DNA of 64,000 bases from Oharaeibacter diazotrophicus (lineage in GTDB: Bacteria > Pseudomonadota > Alphaproteobacteria > Rhizobiales > Pleomorphomonadaceae), in contig NZ_SNXY01000006.1 in assembly GCF_004362745.1 (NCBI RefSeq), positions 1,760,114 to 1,824,113 of the forward strand. The letters run 5' to 3'. The stretch's first letter is position 1. Every line of letters starts with the position of its first letter. Position numbers and translations under genes: made by a program. Positions 28,454-36,450 of this stretch are shown one piece after another. The notes below the pieces were generated by a model. It searched no databases. It was not told the origin of the DNA and was given only the letters and a program-made list of their open reading frames with translations.

Positions 28454-29286
28454 ACCGTCTCCTGCTCGAGGTCGAGGACCTCCGCGTCCGCTTCCACCTG
28501 CGCCGCGGCACCGTCGAGGCGGTGCGCGGCGTCTCGTTCGCGCTCGGGCGCGAGCGCCTCGGCATCGTCGGCGAGTCCGGCTCGGGCAAGTCGCAGACCG
28601 GCCGCGCCATCCTCGGCCTCACCCCGCCGCCCGGCGAGGTCACCGCCGCCAAGCTCGCCTTCGACGGCGTCGACATGCTGCGCGCCTCGAAGAAGGAGCT
28701 GAGGCGGCTGCGCGGCGGGCGGATCGGCATGGTGATGCAGGATCCGAAATACTCGCTGAACCCGGTGATGACCGTCGGTGCCCAGATCGTCGAGGCCTAC
28801 CGCGCCCACGCCCGCGCCGGCCGCGCCGAAGCGCGCGACAAGGCGCTGGCCGGCCTCGAGGCCGTCAAGATCCGCGATCCCGGCCGCGTCTTCTCGCTCT
28901 ATCCGCACGAACTCTCCGGCGGCATGGGCCAGCGGGTGATGATCGCGATGATGCTGATCGGCGACCCCGACCTCCTGATCGCCGACGAGCCGACATCGGC
29001 GCTCGACGTCACGGTCCAGCTCGAGGTGCTGCGCATCCTCGACGAGTTGGTCGCCAACCGCGGCATGGGCCTGATCTTCGTCAGCCACGACCTCGAGCTG
29101 GTGTCCTCCTTCTGCGACCGCGTGCTGGTGATGTACGCCGGCCGCGTCGTCGAGGAGGTCGCCGCGCGCGACCTCGCGAACGCCCGCCATCCCTACACCC
29201 GCGGGCTGATGGGCTGCCTGCCGAAGCTCCACGACGACGTCCACCCGCTGCCGGTGCTCGACAGGGATCCCGCATGGGCGCTGTGA
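28450..29286 (+). CDS. Oligopeptide-type ABC transporter, ATPase 1 (DppD-like)
   Basis: 278-residue ATPase. Walker A is GESGSGKSQT, the Q-loop VMQDPKYSLNP, the signature LSGGMGQRVMIA, Walker B LLIADEPTSALD and the H-loop VSHDLELV. The C-terminal HPYTRGLMGCLPKL is the oligopeptide-transporter tail. In the second position after QDP it has KYS where MTS is usual, as in some rhizobial peptide systems. Overlaps its neighbours by 4 and 13 bases. Confidence 0.94.
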   Translation: MNRLLLEVEDLRVRFHLRRGTVEAVRGVSFALGRERLGIVGESGSGKSQTGRAILGLTPPPGEVTAAKLAFDGVDMLRASKKELRRLRGGRIGMVMQDPKYSLNPVMTVGAQIVEAYRAHARAGRAEARDKALAGLEAVKIRDPGRVFSLYPHELSGGMGQRVMIAMMLIGDPDLLIADEPTSALDVTVQLEVLRILDELVANRGMGLIFVSHDLELVSSFCDRVLVMYAGRVVEEVAARDLANARHPYTRGLMGCLPKLHDDVHPLPVLDRDPAWAL

Positions 29287-30050
29287 CCCCCTTCCTCGCC
29301 GTCGACGACCTCGCGGTGCGCTTCGGCTCCGGCCGGCTCGCCGTCGCGGCGGTCGACCGCGTCTCCTTCTCGGTCGGCGAGGGCGAGGCGCTCGGCCTCG
29401 TCGGCGAATCCGGCTCGGGCAAGTCCACCGTCCTCCGCGCCATCGCCGGGCTGGCGCCGGTGTCGGGCGGGAAGATCGCGCTCGCCGGCCGGCCGGTGCC
29501 GTCCCCGCGCGACATGGCCTTCTTCCGCACCGTGCAGATGGTGTTCCAGGATCCCTACGGCTCGCTTCACCCGCGCCACACCGTCGACCAGATCCTCGCC
29601 GAGCCGTTGGCGATCCACCGCGAGCGCGACGTCGAGGCCCGCATCCTCGGGGCGCTGCGCGAGGTCGGGCTCGGCCCGGCCTTCCGCTTCCGCTACCCGC
29701 ACCAGCTCTCCGGCGGCCAGCGCCAGCGCGTCGCGATCGCCAGGGCGCTGATCCTCCGTCCGCGGGTGCTGCTGCTCGACGAGCCGACCTCGGCGCTCGA
29801 CGCCTCGGTCCAGGCCGAGATCCTCAACCTCCTGGAATCGCTGCGCCGCGAGCTCGGCCTGACCTATCTCCTGGTCAGCCACGACCTCGCGGTGGTTGCC
29901 CATCTCTGCGAGCGGCTGGTGGTGATGCGCCATGGCAGCCTCGTCGAGGCGACCACGGCGGCGCACCTGCGCACCGGAACGGTGTCCGAGGACTACACCC
30001 GCACCATGTTGACCGCCAGCGAGGGCTTCACCCGCCGCCCGGCGCCCTGA
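29274..30050 (+). CDS. Oligopeptide-type ABC transporter, ATPase 2 (DppF-like)
   Basis: 258-residue ATPase. Walker A is GESGSGKST, the Q-loop FQDPYGSLHPRH, the signature [12 protein letters not shown], Walker B LLLDEPTSALD and the H-loop SHDLAVV. The usual C-terminal oligopeptide extension is short (SEDYTRTMLTASEGF). Last gene of the five-gene transporter operon; it converges on the GGDEF gene across repeat B. Confidence 0.94.
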   Translation: MGAVTPFLAVDDLAVRFGSGRLAVAAVDRVSFSVGEGEALGLVGESGSGKSTVLRAIAGLAPVSGGKIALAGRPVPSPRDMAFFRTVQMVFQDPYGSLHPRHTVDQILAEPLAIHRERDVEARILGALREVGLGPAFRFRYPHQLSGGQRQRVAIARALILRPRVLLLDEPTSALDASVQAEILNLLESLRRELGLTYLLVSHDLAVVAHLCERLVVMRHGSLVEATTAAHLRTGTVSEDYTRTMLTASEGFTRRPAP

Positions 30051-30093
30051 AGGGGCGCGAATCTACCCTCCCCCGGACGCAGGCCGTTCTTCT

Positions 30094-30237
30094 ACCCTCC
30101 CCCTTGCGGGGAGGGTCGACGGCCGAAGGCCGGCGGGGTGGGGTGGCGTCCACCGCCGCGCCGCCCTGTCCAATGTCGAGCCCGACGCCGGCGACCCTCC
30201 CCGGCGCTTCGCGCCGACCCTCCCCCAAGGGGAGGGT
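30094..30237. repeat. Repeat B, copy 2 (between convergent genes)
   Basis: About 144 bases: ACCCTCCCCCTTGCGGGGAG to GGCCGAAGGCCGGCGGGGTG on the left, and GCCGGCGACCCTCCCCGGCG with CTTCGCGCCGACCCTCCCCC on the right. It is the reverse complement of copy 1 in layout. It fills most of the gap between the convergent transporter ATPase and GGDEF genes. A partial extra hairpin arm (ACCCTCCCCCGG) precedes it at 30065. Confidence 0.85.
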
Positions 30238-30291
30238 CAAGACAGGGGTGCGCGTCGGCGCCACACCCTCCACCCGCGGCGAACCCCGCCC

Positions 30292-31332
30292 TCACACCAG
30301 CCTCAGCCGCGCCGGGCCCTTGCCCCTGCCCCGCGGCGGCGCGGTACGATATGTCCCGCGCCCCGCCGCCTTGGCGCGGTACATCGCGTCGTCGGCGGCG
30401 CGGAAGAGTTCGTCGGCGCTGCGGCCGTCGGCGCGGGCGATGCCGATCGAGGCGCCGATCCGCACCTTGGCCGCGCCGCTGCCCACCGTCTCGGCGAGGT
30501 CGCTCGCGATCCGCGCGGCGCGCAATTCGGGGTCGGCGATGCGCTCGGCGCGCCAGATCACCGCGAACTCGTCGCCGCCGATCCGCGCCACCAGTTCGGC
30601 GTCGCGGCAGGCGACCGCGAGCCGGTCGGCGGCCCGGCGCAGGCAGGCGTCGCCGGCGGCGTGGCCGAAACCGTCGTTGACCTGCTTGAAGCCGTCGAGG
30701 TCGACGATCATCAGCACGCCCGAGCGCGCCAGCGGGTCGTCCGGGGCGTCGAAGGCGGCGAGTGCGCTCTGGAAGCGGGCGCGGCTGGCGAGGCCGGTCA
30801 TGGCGTCGCTCTCGGCCATGTGGCGCAGCCGGTCGGCGAGCAGCCGCTCCTCGGTGATGTCCTGCTTCATGCCGAAGATGCGGACCGGCACGTCGCCGTC
30901 GCATTCCACCGTCGCGGTGATGCGGATCCAGCGCGCCGCGCCGCGCGCGGTGCGGATCTCGACGTCGAGCTGGAAACCCGAGCGCTCGGCGAGCGCCCGA
31001 TCGCGCACGGCCCGCAGCCTCGCGCGCGACTCCTCCGGATAGAGCGGCAGCACCATCTCGCGCGTCACAGCGATGCCGCGCGGCAGTTCGAACAGGTCGT
31101 AGACCATGTCGGTCCAGGTCAGCGTCTGGCACGGCAGGTCGCACTGCCACACCCCGATCCGCGCCGCCTCGGAGGCGCGCTCGAAGAGCTTGCGGAAATG
31201 CGCCAGCGCCTCGCCCTGGGCGCTGATCACCGCGGCGCTGGCCGCGAGTTCGGCCGCGAGCCGCGCGACGGCGCCGCCGGTCTCCGAGGGAGCGACGACG
31301 TCGATGCCGGGATCGGTGCTTCCGTTGGCCAT
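30292..31332 (-). CDS. PAS-GGDEF diguanylate cyclase
   Basis: Makes cyclic di-GMP from two GTP. A short N-terminal helical region and a PAS domain (about residues 50-165, ARIGVWQCDLPCQTLTWTDM and IRITATVECDGDVPVRIFGM) precede the GGDEF domain. That domain keeps the active site RIGGDEFAV and the DLDGFKQVNDGFGHAAGD metal/GTP region, so it should be active. The product-inhibition site is RDAE rather than RxxD, so feedback may be weak. No membrane segment was found. Start 31332 (GGAA before it, MANGSTDPG) is preferred; an ATG at 31365 is possible. Confidence 0.92.
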   Translation of the reverse strand: MANGSTDPGIDVVAPSETGGAVARLAAELAASAAVISAQGEALAHFRKLFERASEAARIGVWQCDLPCQTLTWTDMVYDLFELPRGIAVTREMVLPLYPEESRARLRAVRDRALAERSGFQLDVEIRTARGAARWIRITATVECDGDVPVRIFGMKQDITEERLLADRLRHMAESDAMTGLASRARFQSALAAFDAPDDPLARSGVLMIVDLDGFKQVNDGFGHAAGDACLRRAADRLAVACRDAELVARIGGDEFAVIWRAERIADPELRAARIASDLAETVGSGAAKVRIGASIGIARADGRSADELFRAADDAMYRAKAAGRGTYRTAPPRGRGKGPARLRLV

Positions 31333-31593
31333 GGCTGCGGTTCCGTCACATGCGATCGCGAACATATCGGAAATACACTTACGATCCGTTTTTTGCGCTG
31401 CCGCACATTTGTGCCGTCCGTCGCAGGAGGCGGAAATTGCTCCCGGCGACCGAGGTCGGCGGATTTATTTCTCGACTTTCCCGATATGGATTATAGGTTC
31501 GCCGTGACCGTCGCGTCCGGCTCGACCGCCGAGCCGTCCGGTCCGCCAAGACGGTCGCCCCGACCGCCCGCAGTCTCGAACACGGAACCGCCG

Positions 31594-33045
31594 ATGCTCG
31601 TCTTCCTCAGCCCCGTCACGGAACGGAACAGGGTCGTCCGCGCCTTCTTCGACGGCCTCGCCGGCCGCTACCGGCCCGTCCTGCGCGAGGAGGCCGGCGT
31701 CAACGCCGCCGCGGAGTATCTCGCCGGCGGCATCCCGGTGATCGTCCACGTCTCCGGCGAGACCGGCTTCTTCCGCGCCGGCCTCACCGACGAGGAGACC
31801 GCGCGCGTGGTCGAGGAGGTCCGCTCCGGCCTTACGCGCGTCGCCGCCGCCGGCGGCCGGATCGTCTGGTCGGTCGGCGTGCCATCCCCCGAGAACACCA
31901 AGCCGGAGGCGGTCGCCGAGCTCCGCCGCGTGCTCGCCGCCAAGGCCGACGTCGTCCTGCTGCCGCCCGGCGGCTACCGCCTCGAGGACGTCCACCCGAA
32001 GCTGCGCCGCGACCCCGCCCGCGGCCGCACCGGCCTGTGGCCGGCCGACGCCGCCGCCCTCGGCGCCGTCTACGACGCCGTCGCCGCCGATCTCGCGACC
32101 TTGCGGGCCGACTACGCCGACGACCTCGCCGCGATTCCCGCGCCCGACCTGCCGCCGCCGGCCGATCCCGCGCCGCTCTTCGTCGACTGGCCGAACACGG
32201 CCAAGACCGGCCGCAACTGGGGCGACAAGCTCAACCCCGTGCTCGCCGCCCTGCTCTCCGGCCGCCCGGTCGTCAACGGCAAGGGCACCCTGCGCAGCGA
32301 CGACGCCCCGGCGATCCGCATGATCGGCAGCAGCCTCGGCAGCATCCGGCCGCGCAGCGTCGTCTACGGCACCGGCTACATCGACACCGCCGACAAGACC
32401 CCGGTGCCGCGCGCCGTCGCCGCCGTGCGCGGACCGCTGTCGCGGGCGAAGGCGCTCGCCGCCGGCCTCGACGTGCCGGACGTCTACGGCGACATGGCGC
32501 TGCTGCTGCCGCTGTTCTACCGGCCGGCGATCGAGCCGACCTTCGACGTCGGCGTCATCCAGCACTTCCGCGACGCCGAGGGCGAGCCGCTGCCGCCGGT
32601 GCCGGCCGGCCTGAAAGTCAAGGTGATCGACATCCTCGGCTCGATCACTGGCGTCGTCGACGACATCCTGTCCTGCCGCGAGATCGTGTCGAGTTCGCTG
32701 CACGGCCTGATCGCCGCCCACGCCTACGGCCGCCCGGCCACCTGGCTGAAGTGGGGCAACCGGCCGATGGGCGACGACTTCAAGTTCCGCGACTACTTCG
32801 CCTCGGTCGGCTGGGACGACGCCGAGCCCTTCCGTGTCACCGCCGCCACCACCGCCGCGGACTTTCTCGGCCCCAAGCTCACCACCCGGCCGCTGGTCGA
32901 CGTCGCCAAGTTGATCGCCGCCTGCCCCTTCGCCGACGACGCCCGCAAGCGCGCGCTGCTCGACTGCGCCGCCCGCGAGTTCCCGGCGATCCCGCCGGTG
33001 TCCTTCCTGGCGCCGCGGGCCGAGGGTCTGCGCCGCGCCGGCTGA
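31594..33045 (+). CDS. Polysaccharide pyruvyl transferase-family protein (ExoV-like)
   Basis: 483 residues. The C-terminal part, from about residue 205, is the pyruvyltransferase domain as in ExoV: NTAKTGRNWGDKLNPVLAAL, GSSLGSIRPRSVVYGTGYID, AVRGPLSRAKALAAGLDVPD and the C-terminal substrate region SCREIVSSSLHGLIAAHAYG. Such enzymes add a ketal pyruvate from PEP to exopolysaccharide sugars. About 190 N-terminal residues (LSPVTERNRVVRAFFDG) are an added domain that I cannot name. ATG 31594 fits the gene better than an ATG at 31486. It is divergent from a c-di-GMP synthase, and c-di-GMP control of polysaccharide is common, so a link is plausible. Confidence 0.82.
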   Translation: MLVFLSPVTERNRVVRAFFDGLAGRYRPVLREEAGVNAAAEYLAGGIPVIVHVSGETGFFRAGLTDEETARVVEEVRSGLTRVAAAGGRIVWSVGVPSPENTKPEAVAELRRVLAAKADVVLLPPGGYRLEDVHPKLRRDPARGRTGLWPADAAALGAVYDAVAADLATLRADYADDLAAIPAPDLPPPADPAPLFVDWPNTAKTGRNWGDKLNPVLAALLSGRPVVNGKGTLRSDDAPAIRMIGSSLGSIRPRSVVYGTGYIDTADKTPVPRAVAAVRGPLSRAKALAAGLDVPDVYGDMALLLPLFYRPAIEPTFDVGVIQHFRDAEGEPLPPVPAGLKVKVIDILGSITGVVDDILSCREIVSSSLHGLIAAHAYGRPATWLKWGNRPMGDDFKFRDYFASVGWDDAEPFRVTAATTAADFLGPKLTTRPLVDVAKLIAACPFADDARKRALLDCAAREFPAIPPVSFLAPRAEGLRRAG

Positions 33046-33070
33046 GCCTCCGCCACGGCCGCGGACGGCT

Positions 33071-33997
33071 TCACGCCTCCGCGGTCGCGATTCCCACGGG
33101 CTCGGCCGCCTCGCCCACGTCCGGCAGCGAGGCGAGCAGCGTCTCGCGCGCCGAATCGAGATGCACCCGGCAGGCCGCGGCGACGCGGGCCGGATCGCGC
33201 GCCTTCAGCGCCGCGACGTAGTCGAGATGCTCGAGCACGGCCCGTTCGTTGCGGCGGCGCTCGTCCTGCTTGTTCCACTGGTAGTGGTAGTGGAAGATCA
33301 TCGCGATGACGTCGTAGAAGTCGATGATGAACCGGTTGGCCGAGGCGCTGTGGATCAGCCGGTGGAACCGCTCGTCGAGTTCGGAGAAGCGGCCGTAGCC
33401 GGTGGCGATCTCCGACAGCAGCGCCCGGTGCTCGGCCTCCAGCGCGTCGAGCCGGGCCCAGGCCGGATGGTTGGGCGGCTGCTGCGCGAAGGCCTGCGCC
33501 GAGCGCATCTCGAACATCTCGCGCACTTCGATCAGCTCGAAGGCGAAGCGGCGGTCGAAGCCCTTCAGCACCCAATGGCTGTTCGGCCGCTTCTCGATCA
33601 GGCCGAAGCGGCTGAAGCGGATCAGGAATTCGCGAACGCTGGTAGTGCCGACGCCGATCGCGCGGGCGAGTTCCAGTTCGTTGATCTGGGTGCCGGCGCG
33701 CGCGTCGCCCTCGAGCAGCCGGCGCATGAAGCTGCGCTCGATCACCTCCGACAACGGGTCGGTCTCGGCGGCGGCGAAATAATCGCCCGGCACGGGCGCG
33801 CGCAGCACCGTCCGCGACCGGCCGGACCGGGCGATCAGCCCGGCGTCCTCGAGCCGCTGCAGCACCGCGCGCACGGTGGTGCGGCTGACGCCGAGCGCGC
33901 GGCCGATCTCCGGCTCGGACGCGCCGAGCCCCTCGCCGGCGAGGAGGGACAAGGCCCGGTTGTAGGCGTCCTTGAAGGTGGTGTTCTGCCTGGACAT
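33071..33997 (-). CDS. GntR-family regulator with two winged-helix domains and an FCD domain
   Basis: 308 residues, longer than the usual 220-250. Two winged helix-turn-helix units are visible in tandem: GASEPEIGRALGVSRTTVRA (about residues 25-65) and TQINELELARAIGVGTTSVR (about 103-145). The FCD effector domain follows, with RFSELDERFHRLIHSASANR carrying the His/Asp metal-site residues and ARVAAACRVHLDSARETLLA at the end. It is divergent from a mannitol-dehydrogenase-family gene; a 15-base motif between them recurs before the transporter operon (35266), so it probably represses this sugar locus. Confidence 0.9.
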   Translation of the reverse strand: MSRQNTTFKDAYNRALSLLAGEGLGASEPEIGRALGVSRTTVRAVLQRLEDAGLIARSGRSRTVLRAPVPGDYFAAAETDPLSEVIERSFMRRLLEGDARAGTQINELELARAIGVGTTSVREFLIRFSRFGLIEKRPNSHWVLKGFDRRFAFELIEVREMFEMRSAQAFAQQPPNHPAWARLDALEAEHRALLSEIATGYGRFSELDERFHRLIHSASANRFIIDFYDVIAMIFHYHYQWNKQDERRRNERAVLEHLDYVAALKARDPARVAAACRVHLDSARETLLASLPDVGEAAEPVGIATAEA

Positions 33998-34067
33998 CGG
34001 CTTCCCGGCCCGGTTCCGTCCCGGGCGACGGCCCTCGCGGGGCCTAGCGCTGCGTCTCGTTGCATTC

Positions 34068-34082
34068 TATAGATAAAAGACA
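34068..34082 (-). promoter_or_regulatory. Putative GntR operator, site 1
   Basis: Read on the minus strand, TGTCTTTTATCTATA. It matches 14 of 15 bases with the site at 35266. It lies 22 bases before the dehydrogenase start and 71 bases before the divergent GntR start, so one protein bound here could control both. Confidence 0.55.
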
Positions 34083-34103
34083 GCTTGGCGCTAGGGTCCG
34101 TTC

Positions 34104-35231
34104 ATGTCCGATTTCCCCATCCTCCAGTTCGGCACCAGCCGATTCCTGCAGGCCCACGTCGACCTTTTCGTACACGAAGCCGCCGAGGCCGGACAGGCGG
34201 CGGGCCCGGTCGCGATCGTCGCGTCCAGCGGCGACGGCGGCCGCCGCGGCCGCCTCGCCGCCTTCGACGACCCGGCCGGCTACCCGGTCGAGATCCGCGG
34301 CCTCGAGGCCGGCGTGCCGGTGGAACGGACGGTCCGCGTCCGCAGCGTCCGCCGCGGCCTCGACCTCGTCGCAGACTGGGACGAGGTCCGCGCCGTCGCC
34401 GCCGGCGCCGCCTTCTGGATCTCCAACGTCTCCGAGGGCGGCTACCGCCTCGCGGACGGCCCGCCGGTCGACCTCGACGCCGCCACGCCGCCGGCCGGCT
34501 TTCCCGCCCGCCTGCTGATGCTGCTGCACCACCGCTGGCGCGTGGGCGGACCGGCGCCGGTCGTGATGCCGACCGAACTCGTCCGCCGCAACGGCGAGGT
34601 GCTGCACGGCCTCGTCCGCGGCCTCGCGGTTGCAGCCGGCGCCCCCGCCGCCTTCCTCGACTGGCTCGACCGCGACTGCGTCTTCGTCGTCGGCCTCGTC
34701 GACCGCATCGTCTCGGCGCCGCTGGAACCGGCGGGCGCGGTCGCCGAGCCCTACGCCCTGTGGGCGATCGAGCGCCGCCCCGGCCTCAGCCTACCCTGCG
34801 AGCACCCGGCCATCGTCGTCGCCGACGCGCTGGAGCCCTTCGAGCGGCTGAAGCTGCACATCCTCAACCTCGGCCACACCGTGCTCGCCCACGGCTGGCG
34901 CGCCGCCGGCCGGCCGGAGGGCGCCACGGTGCGCGCCGCCATGGCCGATCCGGCGACGCGCGCGCATCTCGAGGCGGTCTACCGCGACGAGGTCCTGCCG
35001 GGCTTTTCCGCCCGCGGTCTCGGCGCCGAGGCGGAGGCCTACGTCGCCACCACCCTCGAACGCTTCGCCAATCCCTTCCTCGACCACCGCCTGGCCGACA
35101 TCGCGGTGAACCACGGCGAGAAGGCGGAACGGCGGATCGCCGATTTCCTCGCCTGGGTCCGCGCGGTTCATTCATTCCATCTTGCGCCCGAATTGGAAAA
35201 TGTGCTCCATATTGCGCGAGAGGGGACTTGA
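34104..35231 (+). CDS. Mannitol-dehydrogenase-family oxidoreductase (mannonate/altronate/tagaturonate-type, short form)
   Basis: NAD-dependent long-chain polyol or uronate dehydrogenase of 375 residues; many members have 450-500. The N-terminal nucleotide-binding motif is LQFGTSRFLQAHVDLFVHEA. The C-terminal domain carries the catalytic Lys-Asn-His pattern in KLHILNLGHTVLAHG near residue 250. VVMPTELVRRNGEVL is the middle linker. The substrate is unclear (polyol, mannonate or altronate). The gene lies between the GntR gene and the sugar transporter operon, and all are probably one regulon. Confidence 0.88.
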   Translation: MSDFPILQFGTSRFLQAHVDLFVHEAAEAGQAAGPVAIVASSGDGGRRGRLAAFDDPAGYPVEIRGLEAGVPVERTVRVRSVRRGLDLVADWDEVRAVAAGAAFWISNVSEGGYRLADGPPVDLDAATPPAGFPARLLMLLHHRWRVGGPAPVVMPTELVRRNGEVLHGLVRGLAVAAGAPAAFLDWLDRDCVFVVGLVDRIVSAPLEPAGAVAEPYALWAIERRPGLSLPCEHPAIVVADALEPFERLKLHILNLGHTVLAHGWRAAGRPEGATVRAAMADPATRAHLEAVYRDEVLPGFSARGLGAEAEAYVATTLERFANPFLDHRLADIAVNHGEKAERRIADFLAWVRAVHSFHLAPELENVLHIAREGT

Positions 35232-35265
35232 AAGCCCCGGGTGATTGGGCTACGGTTCCCTTGGT

Positions 35266-35280
35266 TGTCTTTTATCGATA
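35266..35280 (+). promoter_or_regulatory. Putative GntR operator, site 2
   Basis: TGTCTTTTATCGATA, with the inner palindrome TATCGATA, 60 bases before the ABC binding-protein start. Nearly identical to site 1 at 34068. The AT-rich surroundings (35268-35287) stand out from the GC-rich window and suggest the promoter of the transporter operon. Confidence 0.55.
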
Positions 35281-35339
35281 ATATAACAGCTGCCATCGAA
35301 TACCCGTCCTGGAGGGGACGGGCTTGGGAGGAGAAGACC

Positions 35340-36323
35340 ATGCAGTCCAAGATGACGCGCCGCCTCTTCGTCGGCGCCGCCGCTCTCGCCGTGGCCGCCG
35401 TCGCGGCCCCGTTCGCGCCGGCCCGTGCCGCCGACGCGACCATCCCGATCATCGTGAAGGACACCACGTCCTTCTACTGGCAGATCGTGCTCGCCGGCGC
35501 CCGTCAGGCCGGCAAGGACCTCGGCGTCAACGTGCCCGAGCTCGGCGCGCAGTCCGAGGCCGACATCAACGGCCAGATCTCGATCCTCGAGAACGCCGTC
35601 TCCGGCTCGCCGGCCGCCATCGTGATCTCGCCGACCGAGTTCAAGGCGCTCGGCAAGCCGATCGACGAGGCCGCCAAGTCGGTCAAGATCATCGGCATCG
35701 ACAGCGGCGCCGACAGCAAGGCGTTCACCTCGTTCCTGACCACCGACAACGTCCAGGGCGGCCGCGTCGCCGCCGACGGTCTCGCCGCCGCGATCGCGGA
35801 GAAGTACGGCTCGGCCGAGGGCGACGTCGCCCTGATCACGTCGCTGCCGGGCGTCGGCTCGCTCGACCAGCGCGCCCAGGGCTTCAAGGAGCAGCTGGCG
35901 GCCAAGTACCCGGGCCTCAAGCTGGTGGCGGACAAGGTGGCGGACGGTCAGGCCACGACCGGCCTCAACATCATGACCGACCTGATCACCGCCAACCCGA
36001 ACCTGCGCGGCGTGTTCGCCTCCAACCTGATCATGGCCCAGGGCGCCGGTCAGGCGATCGCCGAGAACAACGCCCAGGACAACATCAAGCTGATCGGCTT
36101 CGACAGCGACGACAAGCTGGTCAAGTTCCTGAGCGACGGCGTCATCGCCGGCCTCGTGGTCCAGGACCCCTACCGGATGGGCTACGACGGCATCAAGACC
36201 GCGCTCGCCGCCTCGAAGGGCGAGACCGTCGAGACCTTCGTCGACACCGGCGCCAACCTCGTCACCAAGGCCAACATGAAGGAGCCCAAGATCGACGCGC
36301 TCCTGAACCCGAAGCTCAACTGA
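35340..36323 (+). CDS. Ribose-type sugar ABC transporter, substrate-binding protein
   Basis: Periplasmic Peripla_BP_4 protein of 327 residues. A signal peptide is visible (MTRRLFVGAAALAVAAVAAP ... ARA, cleavage near residue 30). The mature start is IPIIVKDTTSFYWQIVLAGA; later motifs are NAVSGSPAAIVISP and IKLIGFDSDDKLVKFLSDGV. It resembles RbsB-like binders of sugars or polyols. GGAGGAG precedes the start. It is first of the transporter operon and followed by a 13-base perfect hairpin. Confidence 0.94.
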   Translation: MQSKMTRRLFVGAAALAVAAVAAPFAPARAADATIPIIVKDTTSFYWQIVLAGARQAGKDLGVNVPELGAQSEADINGQISILENAVSGSPAAIVISPTEFKALGKPIDEAAKSVKIIGIDSGADSKAFTSFLTTDNVQGGRVAADGLAAAIAEKYGSAEGDVALITSLPGVGSLDQRAQGFKEQLAAKYPGLKLVADKVADGQATTGLNIMTDLITANPNLRGVFASNLIMAQGAGQAIAENNAQDNIKLIGFDSDDKLVKFLSDGVIAGLVVQDPYRMGYDGIKTALAASKGETVETFVDTGANLVTKANMKEPKIDALLNPKLN

Positions 36324-36356
36324 GCCTCGGGCGGGTCGATCCGCTCCCCCTGAAGC

Positions 36357-36384
36357 GCGGCCGGACCCCACGGGGTCCGGCCGC
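36357..36384 (+). other. Perfect hairpin after the ribose-type SBP gene
   Basis: 13-base inverted repeat GCGGCCGGACCCC/GGGGTCCGGCCGC separated by 2 bases, in the 127-base gap before the ATPase gene. There is no T-run. It is a likely 3' stabiliser or attenuator separating binding-protein from ATPase expression. Confidence 0.65.
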
Positions 36385-36450
36385 TCCGTACCCGCACGCC
36401 GTCGCCACGGCCCGGCGGGCCGCCGAGCTTCCCGGCCTCACGAGGGCGCC

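Noticed and set aside
31486..31593. Start of the pyruvyltransferase at 31486
   Set aside because: The added 36 residues are Ser/Pro-rich with no ribosome-binding site; 31594 has ACGGA before it and starts the conserved fold.
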